IMG/VR virus record: IMGVR_UViG_3300030104_006883 | Location: 121,928 to 185,927 of that record | DNA from: a virus | Length of the DNA stretch: 64,000 nucleotides | Direction: 5' to 3' (one strand) | In this document: positions 53,193 through 60,839 of the stretch, one piece after another | Layout: every line of letters starts with the position of its first letter | Position numbering within the stretch: position 1 is the first letter of the stretch | The notes under the pieces: generated by a model | Told to the model about the DNA's origin: nothing | Seen by the model: the letters and a program-made list of their open reading frames with translations, nothing else | Databases searched by the model: none | Translations under genes and position numbers: made by a program

Positions 53193-53720
53193 ATGGGGAA
53201 GAAATATAAATGTTCTTATTGTTTAGAGAAGGGCCACAATGTAAGAGGATGTGCCTCGTACAAGAATGACATAATTATAGCGGCCAGCAGAACGTTGGAG
53301 TTGAGAAAAGAACTTGTGGTGGCATGCGAAAGACAAGGGTTTGGTGTCGGGTGCATAGTTTCAGTGAACATGCGCTTGTGGGACAACAATTTGCATGAAT
53401 ATATAAACGTTGATACCATCGGAACTGTTGAGGAGATATATTGGAAATATCTCTTCTGGAAAAACCTTTCCGGAGATCGAAGTATAAACGGTGCGGTAAA
53501 GATTTCTTTCACGCATCCGAGCGCTGACGCGAGAGTTTATGTGACAACGGCCCTGCCCCCCAGCATCCAGAAAGAGATGAGGATTGACAGCACATTTGCT
53601 AAAAGGTCCATATTGAAAATAGTAGGCAAGTCAGACCATTTGTCGCTACCGGAATCTTTTTTAGACTTTGAGGAGATCAAGAAAGAAGTAGAAAGAAGAC
53701 ACAGGTTCAACGTGGAATAA
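53193..53720 (+). CDS. CCHC zinc-knuckle protein 1
   Basis: 175 residues from ATG 53193 (ATG 53169 is possible). A retroviral-type zinc knuckle CSYCLEKGHNVRGC (C-x2-C-x4-H-x4-C) starts at residue 7. After a helix, FGVGCIVSVNMRLWDN and IGTVEEIYW resemble the GDLV/SH3-like proteins nearby. Paralogous to the genes at 62.1 and 62.9 kb. Likely nucleic-acid binding. Confidence 0.75.
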   Translation: MGKKYKCSYCLEKGHNVRGCASYKNDIIIAASRTLELRKELVVACERQGFGVGCIVSVNMRLWDNNLHEYINVDTIGTVEEIYWKYLFWKNLSGDRSINGAVKISFTHPSADARVYVTTALPPSIQKEMRIDSTFAKRSILKIVGKSDHLSLPESFLDFEEIKKEVERRHRFNVE

Positions 53721-53725
53721 TTTTC

Positions 53726-53753
53726 TTGATTTTTCCAAAAAAGGAATTATTAT
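53726..53753 (+). promoter_or_regulatory. Sigma70-type promoter
   Basis: TTGATT, 16-bp spacer, TATTAT (53748-53753); the gene at 53772 follows 18 bp later with ribosome site AGGAGG. Confidence 0.6.
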
Positions 53754-53771
53754 TGTTACAGGAGGAAACGT

Positions 53772-54017
53772 ATGTTTGATTTTGTAGACGATCCGTTTTC
53801 GGATTCTGTTGATCACGGTTCATTTAAAAATTTATATTTGGAAGATTATGAGCACATGCTAGAGAAGGCTGAAGCGGCTAATGAAATCGCTGCGGAGTAT
53901 CGCATGGCAGGACACCATCTCGCTGCCGAGGAGCAAACAAAAAAGGCCGTTGCCTTTAGAAATTGTGCCGAAAGTATTTTGGCGGTTGCTGCCACCATAC
54001 CTATGGCTGACGCGTAA
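53772..54017 (+). CDS. Unknown helical protein
   Basis: 81 residues, acidic start (FDFVDDPFSDSVD), then helices with EAANEIAAEYRMAGHHLAAE, like a TPR-type hairpin. Not recognised. Stop overlaps the next ATG. Confidence 0.65.
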   Translation: MFDFVDDPFSDSVDHGSFKNLYLEDYEHMLEKAEAANEIAAEYRMAGHHLAAEEQTKKAVAFRNCAESILAVAATIPMADA

Positions 54018-54217
54018 TGATAAAGAAGGGTTCTTTAGTTAGGGTATCCTATTATTATCACGAGCATGTTACTCTAGGAATCGTTGTAGGTGACACGACC
54101 GAGGACTATTCAACTAGTGAGCCTCGCTGCCTTGTCCACTGGTTCTACAATGGAGAAACTAAAGAAATGTTAGAGAAGTACGTCGCTGTTGTTTCGGAGC
54201 CACCAGATGATAATTAA
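54017..54217 (+). CDS. KGSLV-family small protein
   Basis: 66 residues. IKKGSLVRVSYYYHEH, VTLGIVVGD and CLVHWFYNG: the family pattern (K-x-G-S/D-L-V, G-I-V, V-x-W). Start overlaps the previous stop (TAATG). Confidence 0.65.
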   Translation: MIKKGSLVRVSYYYHEHVTLGIVVGDTTEDYSTSEPRCLVHWFYNGETKEMLEKYVAVVSEPPDDN

Positions 54218-54413
54218 GCACTTTCATGAACACGAATTGCTGAGCGCCTACAAAGCAGGCTCTAGTTCCGATAAAAAATATTATCAAAAATTAAAAAAGA
54301 AAAGACGACAAGAAAAGCTTGATCTTGGACCCGCTGCGATTATAAACATAGCAGGCCAAAAAAAAGAGGAACTGTTTATCTACGACAGGTTTGGCAAGAA
54401 GAAAAAGTTTTAG
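54207..54413 (+). CDS. Unknown basic protein
   Basis: 68 residues from ATG 54207 after CGGAG. Lys-rich (KKYYQKLKKKRRQEK) with a beta C-terminus. Not recognised. Confidence 0.55.
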   Translation: MIIKHFHEHELLSAYKAGSSSDKKYYQKLKKKRRQEKLDLGPAAIINIAGQKKEELFIYDRFGKKKKF

Positions 54414-54424
54414 GAGACTTGATT

Positions 54425-54937
54425 ATGAATATCTTTGCGATTGAGAAAGATAACAGCGGACAGATTGATTGGATAAAATCGGCAGAATCTCAGGACAACT
54501 ACAGAGTTGTTAAAATGATTTTGGAATCTTGTCAGATACTATCAACTGTTCTTAATGAGCAGGGAGTGCAAGCACCATATAAATCATTTAATCCTAAGCA
54601 TCCATCTTGTCTCTGGGCTGCGGAGTCTAGCGACAACTTTGAGAATCTAGTGATGCACTGTTACGCTTTGATTGGGGAATATTCGGAGCGCTTTGGTAAA
54701 GATCATAAGTGCATTAGCGTATTGGAGAAGATTGTTTTACTCTATGACCCGAGCAGGTTCCCGACTCAAGATGCGACACCGCTCAAGATGGCGATGCCGG
54801 ATGAATTTAAGAGCGATGATATTGTCGAATCGTATAGAAAATATTATGCGAGCAAGACGAGAATGAGGTACCCATCTGATAAAGTGCCCAAGTGGTTTAT
54901 TACTTATCGCGGCAATGAACCATTTGTTGTAGTTTAA
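54425..54937 (+). CDS. Pyrimidine-dimer glycosylase-like (Pyr_excise family)
   Basis: 170 residues from ATG 54425 after GGAG. MNIFAIEKD, VVKMILESCQILSTVLN, FNPKHPSCLWAAESSDNF and the EYSERFGKDHK segment match a phage family annotated as pyrimidine dimer DNA glycosylase. Many members lack proof of activity. A role in UV-damage repair is plausible. Confidence 0.65.
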   Translation: MNIFAIEKDNSGQIDWIKSAESQDNYRVVKMILESCQILSTVLNEQGVQAPYKSFNPKHPSCLWAAESSDNFENLVMHCYALIGEYSERFGKDHKCISVLEKIVLLYDPSRFPTQDATPLKMAMPDEFKSDDIVESYRKYYASKTRMRYPSDKVPKWFITYRGNEPFVVV

Positions 54938-54939
54938 GC

Positions 54940-54967
54940 TTTACTAAATTATAAAAGGTGTTATAAT
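54940..54967 (+). promoter_or_regulatory. Sigma70-type promoter, leaderless geometry
   Basis: TTTACT, 16-bp spacer, TATAAT (54962-54967); 6 nt then ATG 54974. Transcription would start at about the A of the ATG. Confidence 0.75.
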
Positions 54968-54973
54968 ATAGGT

Positions 54974-55264
54974 ATGACTGGATCACTTATAAGCTACAGA
55001 TGCGGAGGAAGTTTCTCCATGGGGGTGGTGATTGACTCATTTATCTTGGACATACCTGGATATAAGGGGTTGATGGCTGACGGGGACACTATAATTTCTG
55101 TTGGTTGGCTTACCGACAAGAGCGAAAAGAATCGTCGCCCAAAGCCGCTTTACCTGATGCAGATGGGGGACAGAAATAAGCTTGAGGAAGCACGAAATAG
55201 GATGAACAGAAATCGTAAGTTTTGGTACAACCTAAAGTGGTTTAACATGGAAAATATTGTGTAA
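54974..55264 (+). CDS. GSLI-type protein, probably leaderless
   Basis: 96 residues. TGSLISYRCGGSFSMGVVID resembles the GSLV/GDLV pattern; the C-terminus is helical and basic with Trp. No ribosome site between the -10 and the ATG. Confidence 0.65.
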   Translation: MTGSLISYRCGGSFSMGVVIDSFILDIPGYKGLMADGDTIISVGWLTDKSEKNRRPKPLYLMQMGDRNKLEEARNRMNRNRKFWYNLKWFNMENIV

Positions 55265-55285
55265 AAGGAGTCGGCGCTATGCCTA

Positions 55286-55642
55286 GTGTATTACGAAGCT
55301 CGTGAAAGAGCATTGAGCAACGGAAGAGTTTATCATCTGGTCGCGATACTGAAGCGCGGAAGAAAAGTTGTTAAGATTGGTGAAAATACGTGCAAAACTC
55401 ATCCAAGGTTCAAAAGAACATATCCTGATGGAACCACCGGCAGTCACATGCACGCGGAAATGAATGTCCTCCGCTTTGCCAAACCAGGGGACACCATCGA
55501 AGTCATGAGATTTTTAAAGACCGGAGGGATGGCGATGGCCAAGCCCTGTGAGCACTGTATGAAGCACATTCGACGGGCCGGTATAAAAAAAGTTCGTTAT
55601 ACGAACGAAGAGGGCGATTGGGAAACTATGAGGATTGAATAG
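55286..55642 (+). CDS. Cytidine/deoxycytidylate deaminase-like protein
   Basis: 118 residues. Zinc motifs HAE (56-58) and PCEHC (87-91) with the spacing of dCMP/CDA deaminases, then RRAGIKKVRYTNEEG. It may turn dCMP to dUMP for ThyX. GTG 55286 is far (16 nt) from the AAGGAG site, which better fits ATG 55279, an 8-codon out-of-frame ORF. Confidence 0.78.
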   Translation: MYYEARERALSNGRVYHLVAILKRGRKVVKIGENTCKTHPRFKRTYPDGTTGSHMHAEMNVLRFAKPGDTIEVMRFLKTGGMAMAKPCEHCMKHIRRAGIKKVRYTNEEGDWETMRIE

Positions 55643-55725
55643 TGCTTATTCATGATAGAAAAACTTATGAAGAGTTTAGAGATGTGATTATAAACTTATT
55701 GACTTTATTCCGGAGGAGGTTTTAG
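55642..55725 (+). CDS. Possible micro-protein (27 aa)
   Basis: GTG 55642 overlaps the deaminase stop; 27 residues, ending LLTLFRRRF. Its end contains the ribosome site of the next gene. Low support. Confidence 0.25.
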   Translation: MLIHDRKTYEEFRDVIINLLTLFRRRF

Positions 55726-55728
55726 GCC

Positions 55729-55947
55729 GTGAAAACTAAAAGACCCGAAAAGGGAGATTTAATAATTACTCGCAAGGGGGAATTTGGTATTCTCGTAGAA
55801 AGGGACCAGCACCAAGGTTCTTACTTCTGGAGAGTTGCTTTTACTGGAAAACAGCCCTGGAATTATGGGCATGAGTATGGGTGGCTAGAGACAAACATCC
55901 TAAACCGTGCTTATGGCAAACTTTGGAGGGCAAATGCTGGAGTCTGA
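55729..55947 (+). CDS. KGDLI-family small protein
   Basis: 72 residues from GTG 55729 after GGAGGAGG. RPEKGDLIITRKGEF, GILVERDQH and FWRVAFTG show the family pattern. Confidence 0.65.
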   Translation: MKTKRPEKGDLIITRKGEFGILVERDQHQGSYFWRVAFTGKQPWNYGHEYGWLETNILNRAYGKLWRANAGV

Positions 55948-56119
55948 GATGGCGCTCAAGGCACCTTATTTTGAGCTATGGATGCTGCTAGAGCTTTGTC
56001 ATGTTATGACATTTTCTCTTATATTCTCTATAGTTGCAAATTATTTTATTTCTTCTCTTGACTCAAGAAAAGTCCGTGATTATAATCGAGCAAAGGAGAA
56101 GAGCGGTGAAAAAAGGTGA
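55934..56119 (+). CDS. Small membrane protein
   Basis: 61 residues from ATG 55934 after GGAGGG. A long hydrophobic segment (LLELCHVMTFSLIFSIVANY) then a basic tail. Overlaps both neighbours. Confidence 0.55.
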   Translation: MLESEMALKAPYFELWMLLELCHVMTFSLIFSIVANYFISSLDSRKVRDYNRAKEKSGEKR

Positions 56120-56300
56120 TTTGATTTTATTTTGCGATCCTACGGGATCTTCGCCACCGGAGCCTGGTATCGTGATAGATGTAGACACGGAACCCCTCGA
56201 AGGCGACCCTAACTGCCTCGGATTGGTTTATGTAAATTTTGAAGACGGTGACTTTTGGGTAGACATGGACGATTGTAAAATTTTGAACGAGGAGTGGTAA
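56106..56300 (+). CDS. KKGDL-family small protein
   Basis: 64 residues from GTG 56106 after AAGGAG. MKKGDLILFCDPTGS, PGIVIDVD and VYVNFEDGDFWVD fit the family. Acidic. Confidence 0.68.
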   Translation: MKKGDLILFCDPTGSSPPEPGIVIDVDTEPLEGDPNCLGLVYVNFEDGDFWVDMDDCKILNEEW

Positions 56301-56301
56301 A

Positions 56302-56502
56302 ATTAAGAAAGGAGACTTGGTAGTTTTGTCTGCCTACGCCAGAGGCCTAAAGTGGCTTAGCGGCTCCTACGCAGGAAAAATAGGAGTTGTTGCCGGTATT
56401 GGCGAGTGTTCTTTTAAAAATAACGCCATGGAATACTGGGTAATTTTTACTGATGGCGAGGAAGAAAGATTTCTAAGAAAAGAGCTAAAAATAGCAAAAT
56501 AA
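56302..56502 (+). CDS. KKGDLV-family small protein with probable ATT start
   Basis: The family motif KKGDLVVLSA is encoded upstream of the first ordinary start (TTG 56317). The codon before KKGDLV is ATT at 56302, seven bases after GAGGAG, just where paralogues have ATG or GTG. I therefore place the start at ATT (66 residues). The body has GKIGVVAG and YWVIFTDGEEERF. Confidence 0.6.
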   Translation: MKKGDLVVLSAYARGLKWLSGSYAGKIGVVAGIGECSFKNNAMEYWVIFTDGEEERFLRKELKIAK

Positions 56503-56530
56503 TTTTATTTTTTGAAAAGGGGGTTATAAC

Positions 56531-56800
56531 ATGGGTGTGGTTAAAGAATATTATAATTTGAGAGTCGGGGACATGTTTGAGACAAACTCTGGATTTGGCT
56601 TGATAACCAAGGTAACTTCTAAAAAATATTATTACAAAGTTGTTTCGAGCGAGCAAGCAATCAAAGGAGATTCTTACCCTATCGATAAGGATCGCTTCTG
56701 GGATATTTTTGTGGATGAAGATAAAGAAAAGGTGACAATCCACTATTCTCCTGATATGAAGTACAGAAGAAAAAAACTAATTTATGAAGTGCAAAATTAA
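56531..56800 (+). CDS. VGDMF-family protein
   Basis: 89 residues after AAGGGGG. LRVGDMFETNSGFGLITKV then alternating strands; a divergent family member. Confidence 0.6.
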   Translation: MGVVKEYYNLRVGDMFETNSGFGLITKVTSKKYYYKVVSSEQAIKGDSYPIDKDRFWDIFVDEDKEKVTIHYSPDMKYRRKKLIYEVQN

Positions 56801-57113
56801 AAAATGTAAAAATGAACGTGCCCCTGGGAGGGCTACCTGTTATACGTGCAAGAATTTAATTTATAGGTACGGGATAACCGGCCCGGAGAGATCCCAGATA
56901 TTGAAAGAGCAAAACAACTCTTGTCGTATTTGTAGTAGAAAAATAAAATTTACTGGTAAGAATGACGGCATAGCCTCCCTAGATCACTGCCACAAAACGG
57001 GAAAGGTTAGGGGAGTGCTCTGTGGAAAGTGTAATACTTGGGTTGGGTATTATGAAAACAATAAGATTGATTTAGAGATAGTTAAAAATTATATTGGAGG
57101 TGAAGATGAATAA
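56784..57113 (+). CDS. Endonuclease VII-like HNH nuclease
   Basis: 109 residues. Four N-terminal Cys, then CRICSRKI, LDHCHKTGKVRGVLC and KCNTWVGYY: the recombination endonuclease VII pattern (T4 gp49) with its zinc site and catalytic DH. It could resolve Holliday junctions or be a small mobile HNH nuclease. Confidence 0.85.
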   Translation: MKCKIKKCKNERAPGRATCYTCKNLIYRYGITGPERSQILKEQNNSCRICSRKIKFTGKNDGIASLDHCHKTGKVRGVLCGKCNTWVGYYENNKIDLEIVKNYIGGEDE

Positions 57114-57207
57114 GTTTACTAGCGCCGAGCGTGACGGGGAGTTTATTTTTAAAGTCTTGTCTTGCGGCGGCATTTTGTCTGTAGTTTGTTATCTATTTTT
57201 GATTTGA
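57106..57207 (+). CDS. Small single-helix membrane protein (33 aa)
   Basis: ATG 57106 after GGAGGTG. 33 residues: a charged start (NKFTSAERDGEF), then a hydrophobic end (GGILSVVCYLFLI). Overlaps the nuclease by 8 bp. Confidence 0.5.
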   Translation: MNKFTSAERDGEFIFKVLSCGGILSVVCYLFLI

Positions 57208-57213
57208 TTATGC

Positions 57214-57289
57214 GCGCCCATAGCTCAACCGGAAGAGCAACAGCCTTCTAAGCTGTAGGTTGGAGGTTCGAGTCCTCCTGGGCGTACCA
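57214..57289 (+). tRNA. tRNA-Arg (UCU)
   Basis: Complete cloverleaf with encoded CCA. Anticodon loop CTTCTAA between ACAGC and GCTGT gives UCU for AGA codons. T-loop TTCGAGT. AGA is common in the genes here, so the tRNA fits phage codon use. Confidence 0.95.
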
Positions 57290-57322
57290 TTTTCTTTACT
57301 TTTGAAGAGAGGGGATTATCAT

Positions 57323-57574
<252 letters not shown>

Positions 57575-57595
57575 TACCGATTCGTCTTTCTCCTA

Positions 57596-57603
57596 CTATT
57601 TAT
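57596..57603 (+). promoter_or_regulatory. CTATTTAT motif upstream of a fibre-like gene
   Basis: Recurring CTATTTA element 16 bp before the GTG at 57620. The ribosome site AGGAGGGGG starts two bases after it, which argues against an ordinary -10 box. Confidence 0.4.
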
Positions 57604-57619
57604 AGGAGGGGGATATAAT

Positions 57620-58402
57620 GTGGCAGGCTCAAGTTTTGGCGACAACACGAGTATTTCGGGTAGTTTAATTGTATCGGGCACTATCGCTCTCGGAGACGGC
57701 GACGATAATGTTTCTTTAGACGGAACTACTCTTGCCATAGACTCTTCCAATAACCGCGTTGGGATAGGCACGAGCAGCCCGGTCTACAAATTGCATGTCA
57801 ATGCATCGGCGGCAGATACTACAAGTCAAATAACGTCCTATTTCCGATCGGCAGACACAGATTACTCTAGGATTGCGGTTGACTCGACAAGCAACGCGGA
57901 TACACAAATATCTTTTATGAACAATGGTTCTACAAAGTGGAGCATCGGCAACGAAGCTGCGGCTGATTCTTTTCACGTCACAACCGGCTTTGGACCTTTC
58001 GACACAGACAACCCGCTAGTGATATCCAGCGACGGAGATACAACTTTAGCTGGCAACACTTCATTAGACGGTGGTTACGTTCTTGGTAATGAATCATTAA
58101 CTGCTTCTGACACCGGAGGCAACGCAAGCGTAACAAAGACGCTCAGCCTTTTGACCAACATGGGGGGCAACCTAGCTTTAACTTTGGGAAACGCAGCCAA
58201 CACTGGACAAGTAAAAAAATTATTATGCACCGGATACAATGGATCGAATTCTTTAGTTGTTACGGTTAACAGTGCGTCTTGGACAGGTGGATCATCCGGT
58301 ACAATAACTTTTTCTACTGCTGCGAGCTTTGTTCATCTGGTTTGGGCAAATTCTGTGTGGTGGGTTCTCGGAGCCTCCGCGTCGGGTGTTTCTTTTGGAT
58401 AA
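57620..58402 (+). CDS. Tail fibre-like structural protein
   Basis: 260 residues, beta-rich, Ser/Thr/Gly/Asn dominated. NRVGIGTSSPVYKLHVNASA is a fibre/collagen-like repeat seen in many phage fibres. No S74 domain. C-terminal half has ANTGQVKKLLC and FVHLVWANSVWWVLG, like receptor-binding tips. Separated from other fibre genes, inside the tRNA region. Confidence 0.75.
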   Translation: MAGSSFGDNTSISGSLIVSGTIALGDGDDNVSLDGTTLAIDSSNNRVGIGTSSPVYKLHVNASAADTTSQITSYFRSADTDYSRIAVDSTSNADTQISFMNNGSTKWSIGNEAAADSFHVTTGFGPFDTDNPLVISSDGDTTLAGNTSLDGGYVLGNESLTASDTGGNASVTKTLSLLTNMGGNLALTLGNAANTGQVKKLLCTGYNGSNSLVVTVNSASWTGGSSGTITFSTAASFVHLVWANSVWWVLGASASGVSFG

Positions 58403-58410
58403 ATAAAAGC

Positions 58411-58438
58411 TTTACTTTTTCAAATTAGTGTTTATAGT
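58411..58438 (+). promoter_or_regulatory. Sigma70-type promoter for tRNA-Leu/tRNA-CAU
   Basis: TTTACT, 16-bp spacer, TATAGT, 12 bp before tRNA-Leu. Confidence 0.7.
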
Positions 58439-58450
58439 GTATTCGTAAAT

Positions 58451-58536
58451 GGCCTTGTGGCGGAATTGGTAGACGCAGCAGACTCAAAATCTGCCGTCCT
58501 TTGGGCGTGAGGGTTCGAGTCCCTCCGAGGCCACCA
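58451..58536 (+). tRNA. tRNA-Leu (CAA)
   Basis: 86-nt class II tRNA with long variable arm and encoded CCA. Anticodon loop CTCAAAA between GCAGA and TCTGC gives CAA for UUG. Confidence 0.93.
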
Positions 58537-58541
58537 TATAC

Positions 58542-58618
58542 GGACCTTTAGCTCAGTTGGTTAGAGCCCCCCGCTCATAACGGGGTAGTCCTCGGTTCGA
58601 GTCCGAGAGGGTCCACCA
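58542..58618 (+). tRNA. tRNA with CAU anticodon (Ile2 or elongator Met)
   Basis: Cloverleaf with encoded CCA; anticodon loop CTCATAA. Acceptor GGACCTT has C4-G69 and C5-G68, which are positive determinants for TilS lysidine synthase in tRNA-Ile2 and absent from E. coli tRNA-Met. That favours Ile reading AUA. However, a second AUA reader occurs at 60909. Confidence 0.9.
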
Positions 58619-58627
58619 AAATATAAC

Positions 58628-58655
58628 TTGATATTTTTCTTTAGGGGGTTAAAAT
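58628..58655 (+). promoter_or_regulatory. Sigma70-type promoter, leaderless geometry
   Basis: TTGATA, 16-bp spacer, TAAAAT, 6 nt, then ATG 58662. An AGGGGG lies in the spacer, upstream of the expected mRNA start. Confidence 0.65.
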
Positions 58656-58661
58656 ATTAAC

Positions 58662-58910
58662 ATGGAAAACAAAAAGAAATATCAAGTTGGTGATTTGGTG
58701 ATTTGCAGGTTCCAACCGGGAGCCCAGAATTATGATTCTAGGCACGGGTTTATCCCCATGCATCATACTATTAAAGATGAAATTGGTATTGTTGTGGGCC
58801 ACAGAGAGAGCGGGCTTAAAGGTGGTTCCGCTGACTACCGTGTAAATTTCCCGCAGTTTAGCGGATATGTCCATATTCTCGCGGCGTCTGCGCTGGAGCC
58901 CATGGAATGA
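58662..58910 (+). CDS. VGDLV-family protein
   Basis: 82 residues. KKYQVGDLVICRFQPGA, DEIGIVVGH and DYRVNFPQF. Stop overlaps the next ATG (ATGA). Confidence 0.7.
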   Translation: MENKKKYQVGDLVICRFQPGAQNYDSRHGFIPMHHTIKDEIGIVVGHRESGLKGGSADYRVNFPQFSGYVHILAASALEPME

Positions 58911-59119
58911 AAGTCGGCGATTTGCTTGTTTATTATGATATCAATGGCAAAGAAATCTCTGGGATTGTAGTGAAAGGGTCACATTACAGCGAAACCACTG
59001 AGTCGCAAGCAGTAAGGGCGCTCTGGTCCGATGACGGATTGATAACTGATGAACCCATAGACATCATTCTTAGTGACGATCTAGAGTATAGTTATATTAA
59101 GCTTGTTTCGGAAGCTTAG
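58907..59119 (+). CDS. KVGDLL-family small protein
   Basis: 70 residues. MKVGDLLVYYDINGK, ISGIVVKGS and VRALWSDDG. The ATG overlaps the stop of the previous family member. Confidence 0.72.
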   Translation: MKVGDLLVYYDINGKEISGIVVKGSHYSETTESQAVRALWSDDGLITDEPIDIILSDDLEYSYIKLVSEA

Positions 59120-59183
59120 TGTAGTTAAAAATTTACTCCCTTAGACATGTTATTACTACTTATTCAAAAGCCAAGGAGGCAAA

Positions 59184-59420
59184 ATGACGCGGAAAGATTT
59201 CCAGCTAATCGCTGACGTAGTTGCTACGGTTGATGACATGAACGCTCGTAACGAGTTGGCACTTAACTTTGTAACTAAACTTTATGACACAAATGAAAAA
59301 TTTGATAGTGTTCGTTTTTTGAAAGCGTGCCAGGTTAATATCAAAAACAATCGTAAGAGAGTAGAAAAAAAGGATCGATTTGATGATTCTTATGCAAAAG
59401 AAAGTTTTATAGCGCCGTAA
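59184..59420 (+). CDS. Small conserved phage protein
   Basis: 78 residues after AAGGAGG. DFQLIADVVATV, RNELALNFVTKL and RFLKACQV fit a short phage family of unknown function. A weak TTTACT-N16-TACTAC promoter lies at 59132-59159. Confidence 0.68.
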   Translation: MTRKDFQLIADVVATVDDMNARNELALNFVTKLYDTNEKFDSVRFLKACQVNIKNNRKRVEKKDRFDDSYAKESFIAP

Positions 59421-59433
59421 CGGTTCTTATAAT
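59406..59433 (+). promoter_or_regulatory. Sigma70-type promoter for tRNA-Asn
   Basis: TTTATA, 16-bp spacer, TATAAT, 13 bp before the tRNA; the -35 is inside the preceding gene. Confidence 0.55.
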
Positions 59434-59446
59434 ATAGTCAAGACAA

Positions 59447-59522
59447 TGCACAGTAGCTCAGTTGGTAGAGCAGACGGCTGTTAACCGTCCGGTCACAGGT
59501 TCGAGCCCTGTCTGTGCAGCCA
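59447..59522 (+). tRNA. tRNA-Asn (GUU)
   Basis: Cloverleaf with acceptor TGCACAG/CTGTGCA, anticodon loop CTGTTAA (GUU), T-loop TTCGAGC, discriminator G and encoded CCA. Confidence 0.95.
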
Positions 59523-59539
59523 AACAAAGAGAGGAAACC

Positions 59540-59704
59540 TTGAGAAGCACTAGCATGGCAAAGACTGTTTTAAATGCTCTGGAAGATGCTCAAAGAGATG
59601 AGTATCGGTTTGAAGATTTAGAAGACTTGTCTGTGTTCATAACCCAAAGGGTTGCGGACCATATCAATAGGGCGCTAAAAGAGATGCTGGACATTGACCG
59701 ATGA
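59540..59704 (+). CDS. Small helical protein (54 aa)
   Basis: TTG 59540 after GAGAGGAA, 54 residues (ATG 59555 is possible). Helical, acidic, with LEDLSVFITQRVADHINRAL. Stop overlaps the next ATG (ATGA). Confidence 0.55.
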   Translation: MRSTSMAKTVLNALEDAQRDEYRFEDLEDLSVFITQRVADHINRALKEMLDIDR

Positions 59705-59883
59705 AAGTCGGTAGTTTGGTGAAAACTAGAGGAGTCTGGGGATCTCGCGAGCACGCGATTATAGTCGATATTCATAAACGAATAGGAGGACACCACTCCT
59801 ACGATATTGTTTTTATTAGAGATGGATTTAAAAAGTATAACCTCGAACGATCTGAATTTGAATTAGTTAGTGGAGTAGATTAA
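59701..59883 (+). CDS. KVGSLV-family small protein
   Basis: 60 residues. MKVGSLVKTRGVWG, HAIIVDIHK and YDIVFIRDG. Typical family member with the ATGAAAGTCGGT start. Confidence 0.7.
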   Translation: MKVGSLVKTRGVWGSREHAIIVDIHKRIGGHHSYDIVFIRDGFKKYNLERSEFELVSGVD

Positions 59884-59884
59884 T

Positions 59885-60271
59885 ATGGGATACCGATCAA
59901 ATGTAGTTTTGGCGATGAGTGAACCTATCAAGCCTTATTTTTTAACCTTGATGGCGACGAACCCCAAAGCAAAGAAGTTTATTGAAGAAGCTGATGTGTT
60001 CGCTTCTTCAAAGATTGAAGAGGGCGATTTTGTAGTCGCCTGGAACGGTGTAAAGTGGTATCCATCTTATGATGAGGTGGAGGCTATTATTAATTTTGTC
60101 TTCGACCTGGAGAACCATGACCTTAGTGACTACGGCGCTAAGAATGGAGACATACAGTGGGAGGAGGAATTGTTTAAGTTCATTCGTATTGGTGAGGACC
60201 ATGGCGATGTGGATGTCATTGGTACCGGATTCTGGGATTTAATGCCAGTCACCAAAATTGGTTGGCCTTAA
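59885..60271 (+). CDS. Conserved phage protein of unknown function
   Basis: 128 residues. GYRSNVVLAMSEP at the start, FVVAWNGVKWYPSYDEV and FIRIGEDHGDVDVIG resemble a small family found in several phages. Not a GDLV protein. Confidence 0.65.
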   Translation: MGYRSNVVLAMSEPIKPYFLTLMATNPKAKKFIEEADVFASSKIEEGDFVVAWNGVKWYPSYDEVEAIINFVFDLENHDLSDYGAKNGDIQWEEELFKFIRIGEDHGDVDVIGTGFWDLMPVTKIGWP

Positions 60272-60274
60272 AAT

Positions 60275-60302
60275 TTGACCTATTGCACTTTGTAGTTATA
60301 AT
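60275..60302 (+). promoter_or_regulatory. Sigma70-type promoter, leaderless geometry
   Basis: TTGACC, 16-bp spacer, TATAAT; 6 nt, then ATGATG at 60309. No ribosome site in between. Confidence 0.78.
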
Positions 60303-60308
60303 TGTGAC

Positions 60309-60524
60309 ATGATGAAAGTTGGCGATTTAGTAAAAATGAAGTATGCCATGTGGTGGCGTCTGCGCGGAGAGAGAGCCGCCAGCAGAAAATACACCGAAAA
60401 AGTTGGTGTGGTGACGTCGGCTGACCATAATGCAATTAAAGTGCTTTTGGTTGGCGAAGACCGCGCCAGGGTCGGTTTGAAAGAAGAGTGGGAGATTGTA
60501 AATGAAAGTCGGCGATCTTGTTAG
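60309..60524 (+). CDS. KVGDLV-family protein
   Basis: 71 residues. MKVGDLVKMKYAMWW, VGVVTSAD and IKVLLVGED. The C-terminus EIVNESRRSC is produced by the overlap with the next start. Confidence 0.72.
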   Translation: MMKVGDLVKMKYAMWWRLRGERAASRKYTEKVGVVTSADHNAIKVLLVGEDRARVGLKEEWEIVNESRRSC

Positions 60525-60684
60525 GGTTAAGCGGGACTATCAAAACACAGAGGCCGCAGGAGTGCTGGCGCTAATTGTTAAAAGATCCGGCAACTCAGTC
60601 ATAGTGCAGGCACTAGGCAACCTAGATAAACCTCATTATGAGCATCGATGGTGGTTTAATCCTGAACATCTGGAGGTTATTTGA
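60502..60684 (+). CDS. KVGDLV-family small protein
   Basis: 60 residues. MKVGDLVRVKRDYQ, LALIVKRS and VIVQALGN. Begins 23 bp inside the previous gene. Confidence 0.72.
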   Translation: MKVGDLVRVKRDYQNTEAAGVLALIVKRSGNSVIVQALGNLDKPHYEHRWWFNPEHLEVI

Positions 60685-60839
60685 TGTGGGTTTTTTATTC
60701 AGAGTTATCCGAAGTCGCTTATCAGTCTCCGAGTGATGCGGCAATATTTCTATTTATGTATTGTGCGATGGCAGCGTGTGTTTTGCTCCCCCCTTACATG
60801 GAGACGGTTAGAAACGAAAGTCATCGACCCGACCGATGA
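60684..60839 (+). CDS. Small membrane protein (51 aa) with degenerate junction
   Basis: ATG 60684 shares its A with the previous stop; GGAGG is 11 bases upstream. 51 residues with a hydrophobic middle (AAIFLFMYCAMAACVLL). The end, YMETVRNESHRPDR, resembles the C-terminus created by a family junction, but the embedded start reads ACG. Confidence 0.5.
   Translation: MWVFYSELSEVAYQSPSDAAIFLFMYCAMAACVLLPPYMETVRNESHRPDR

Noticed and set aside
55279-55305. Eight-codon ORF at ATG 55279 as leader peptide of the deaminase
   Set aside because: It fits the ribosome site spacing, but there is no sign of attenuation; more likely chance or a mis-assigned start.
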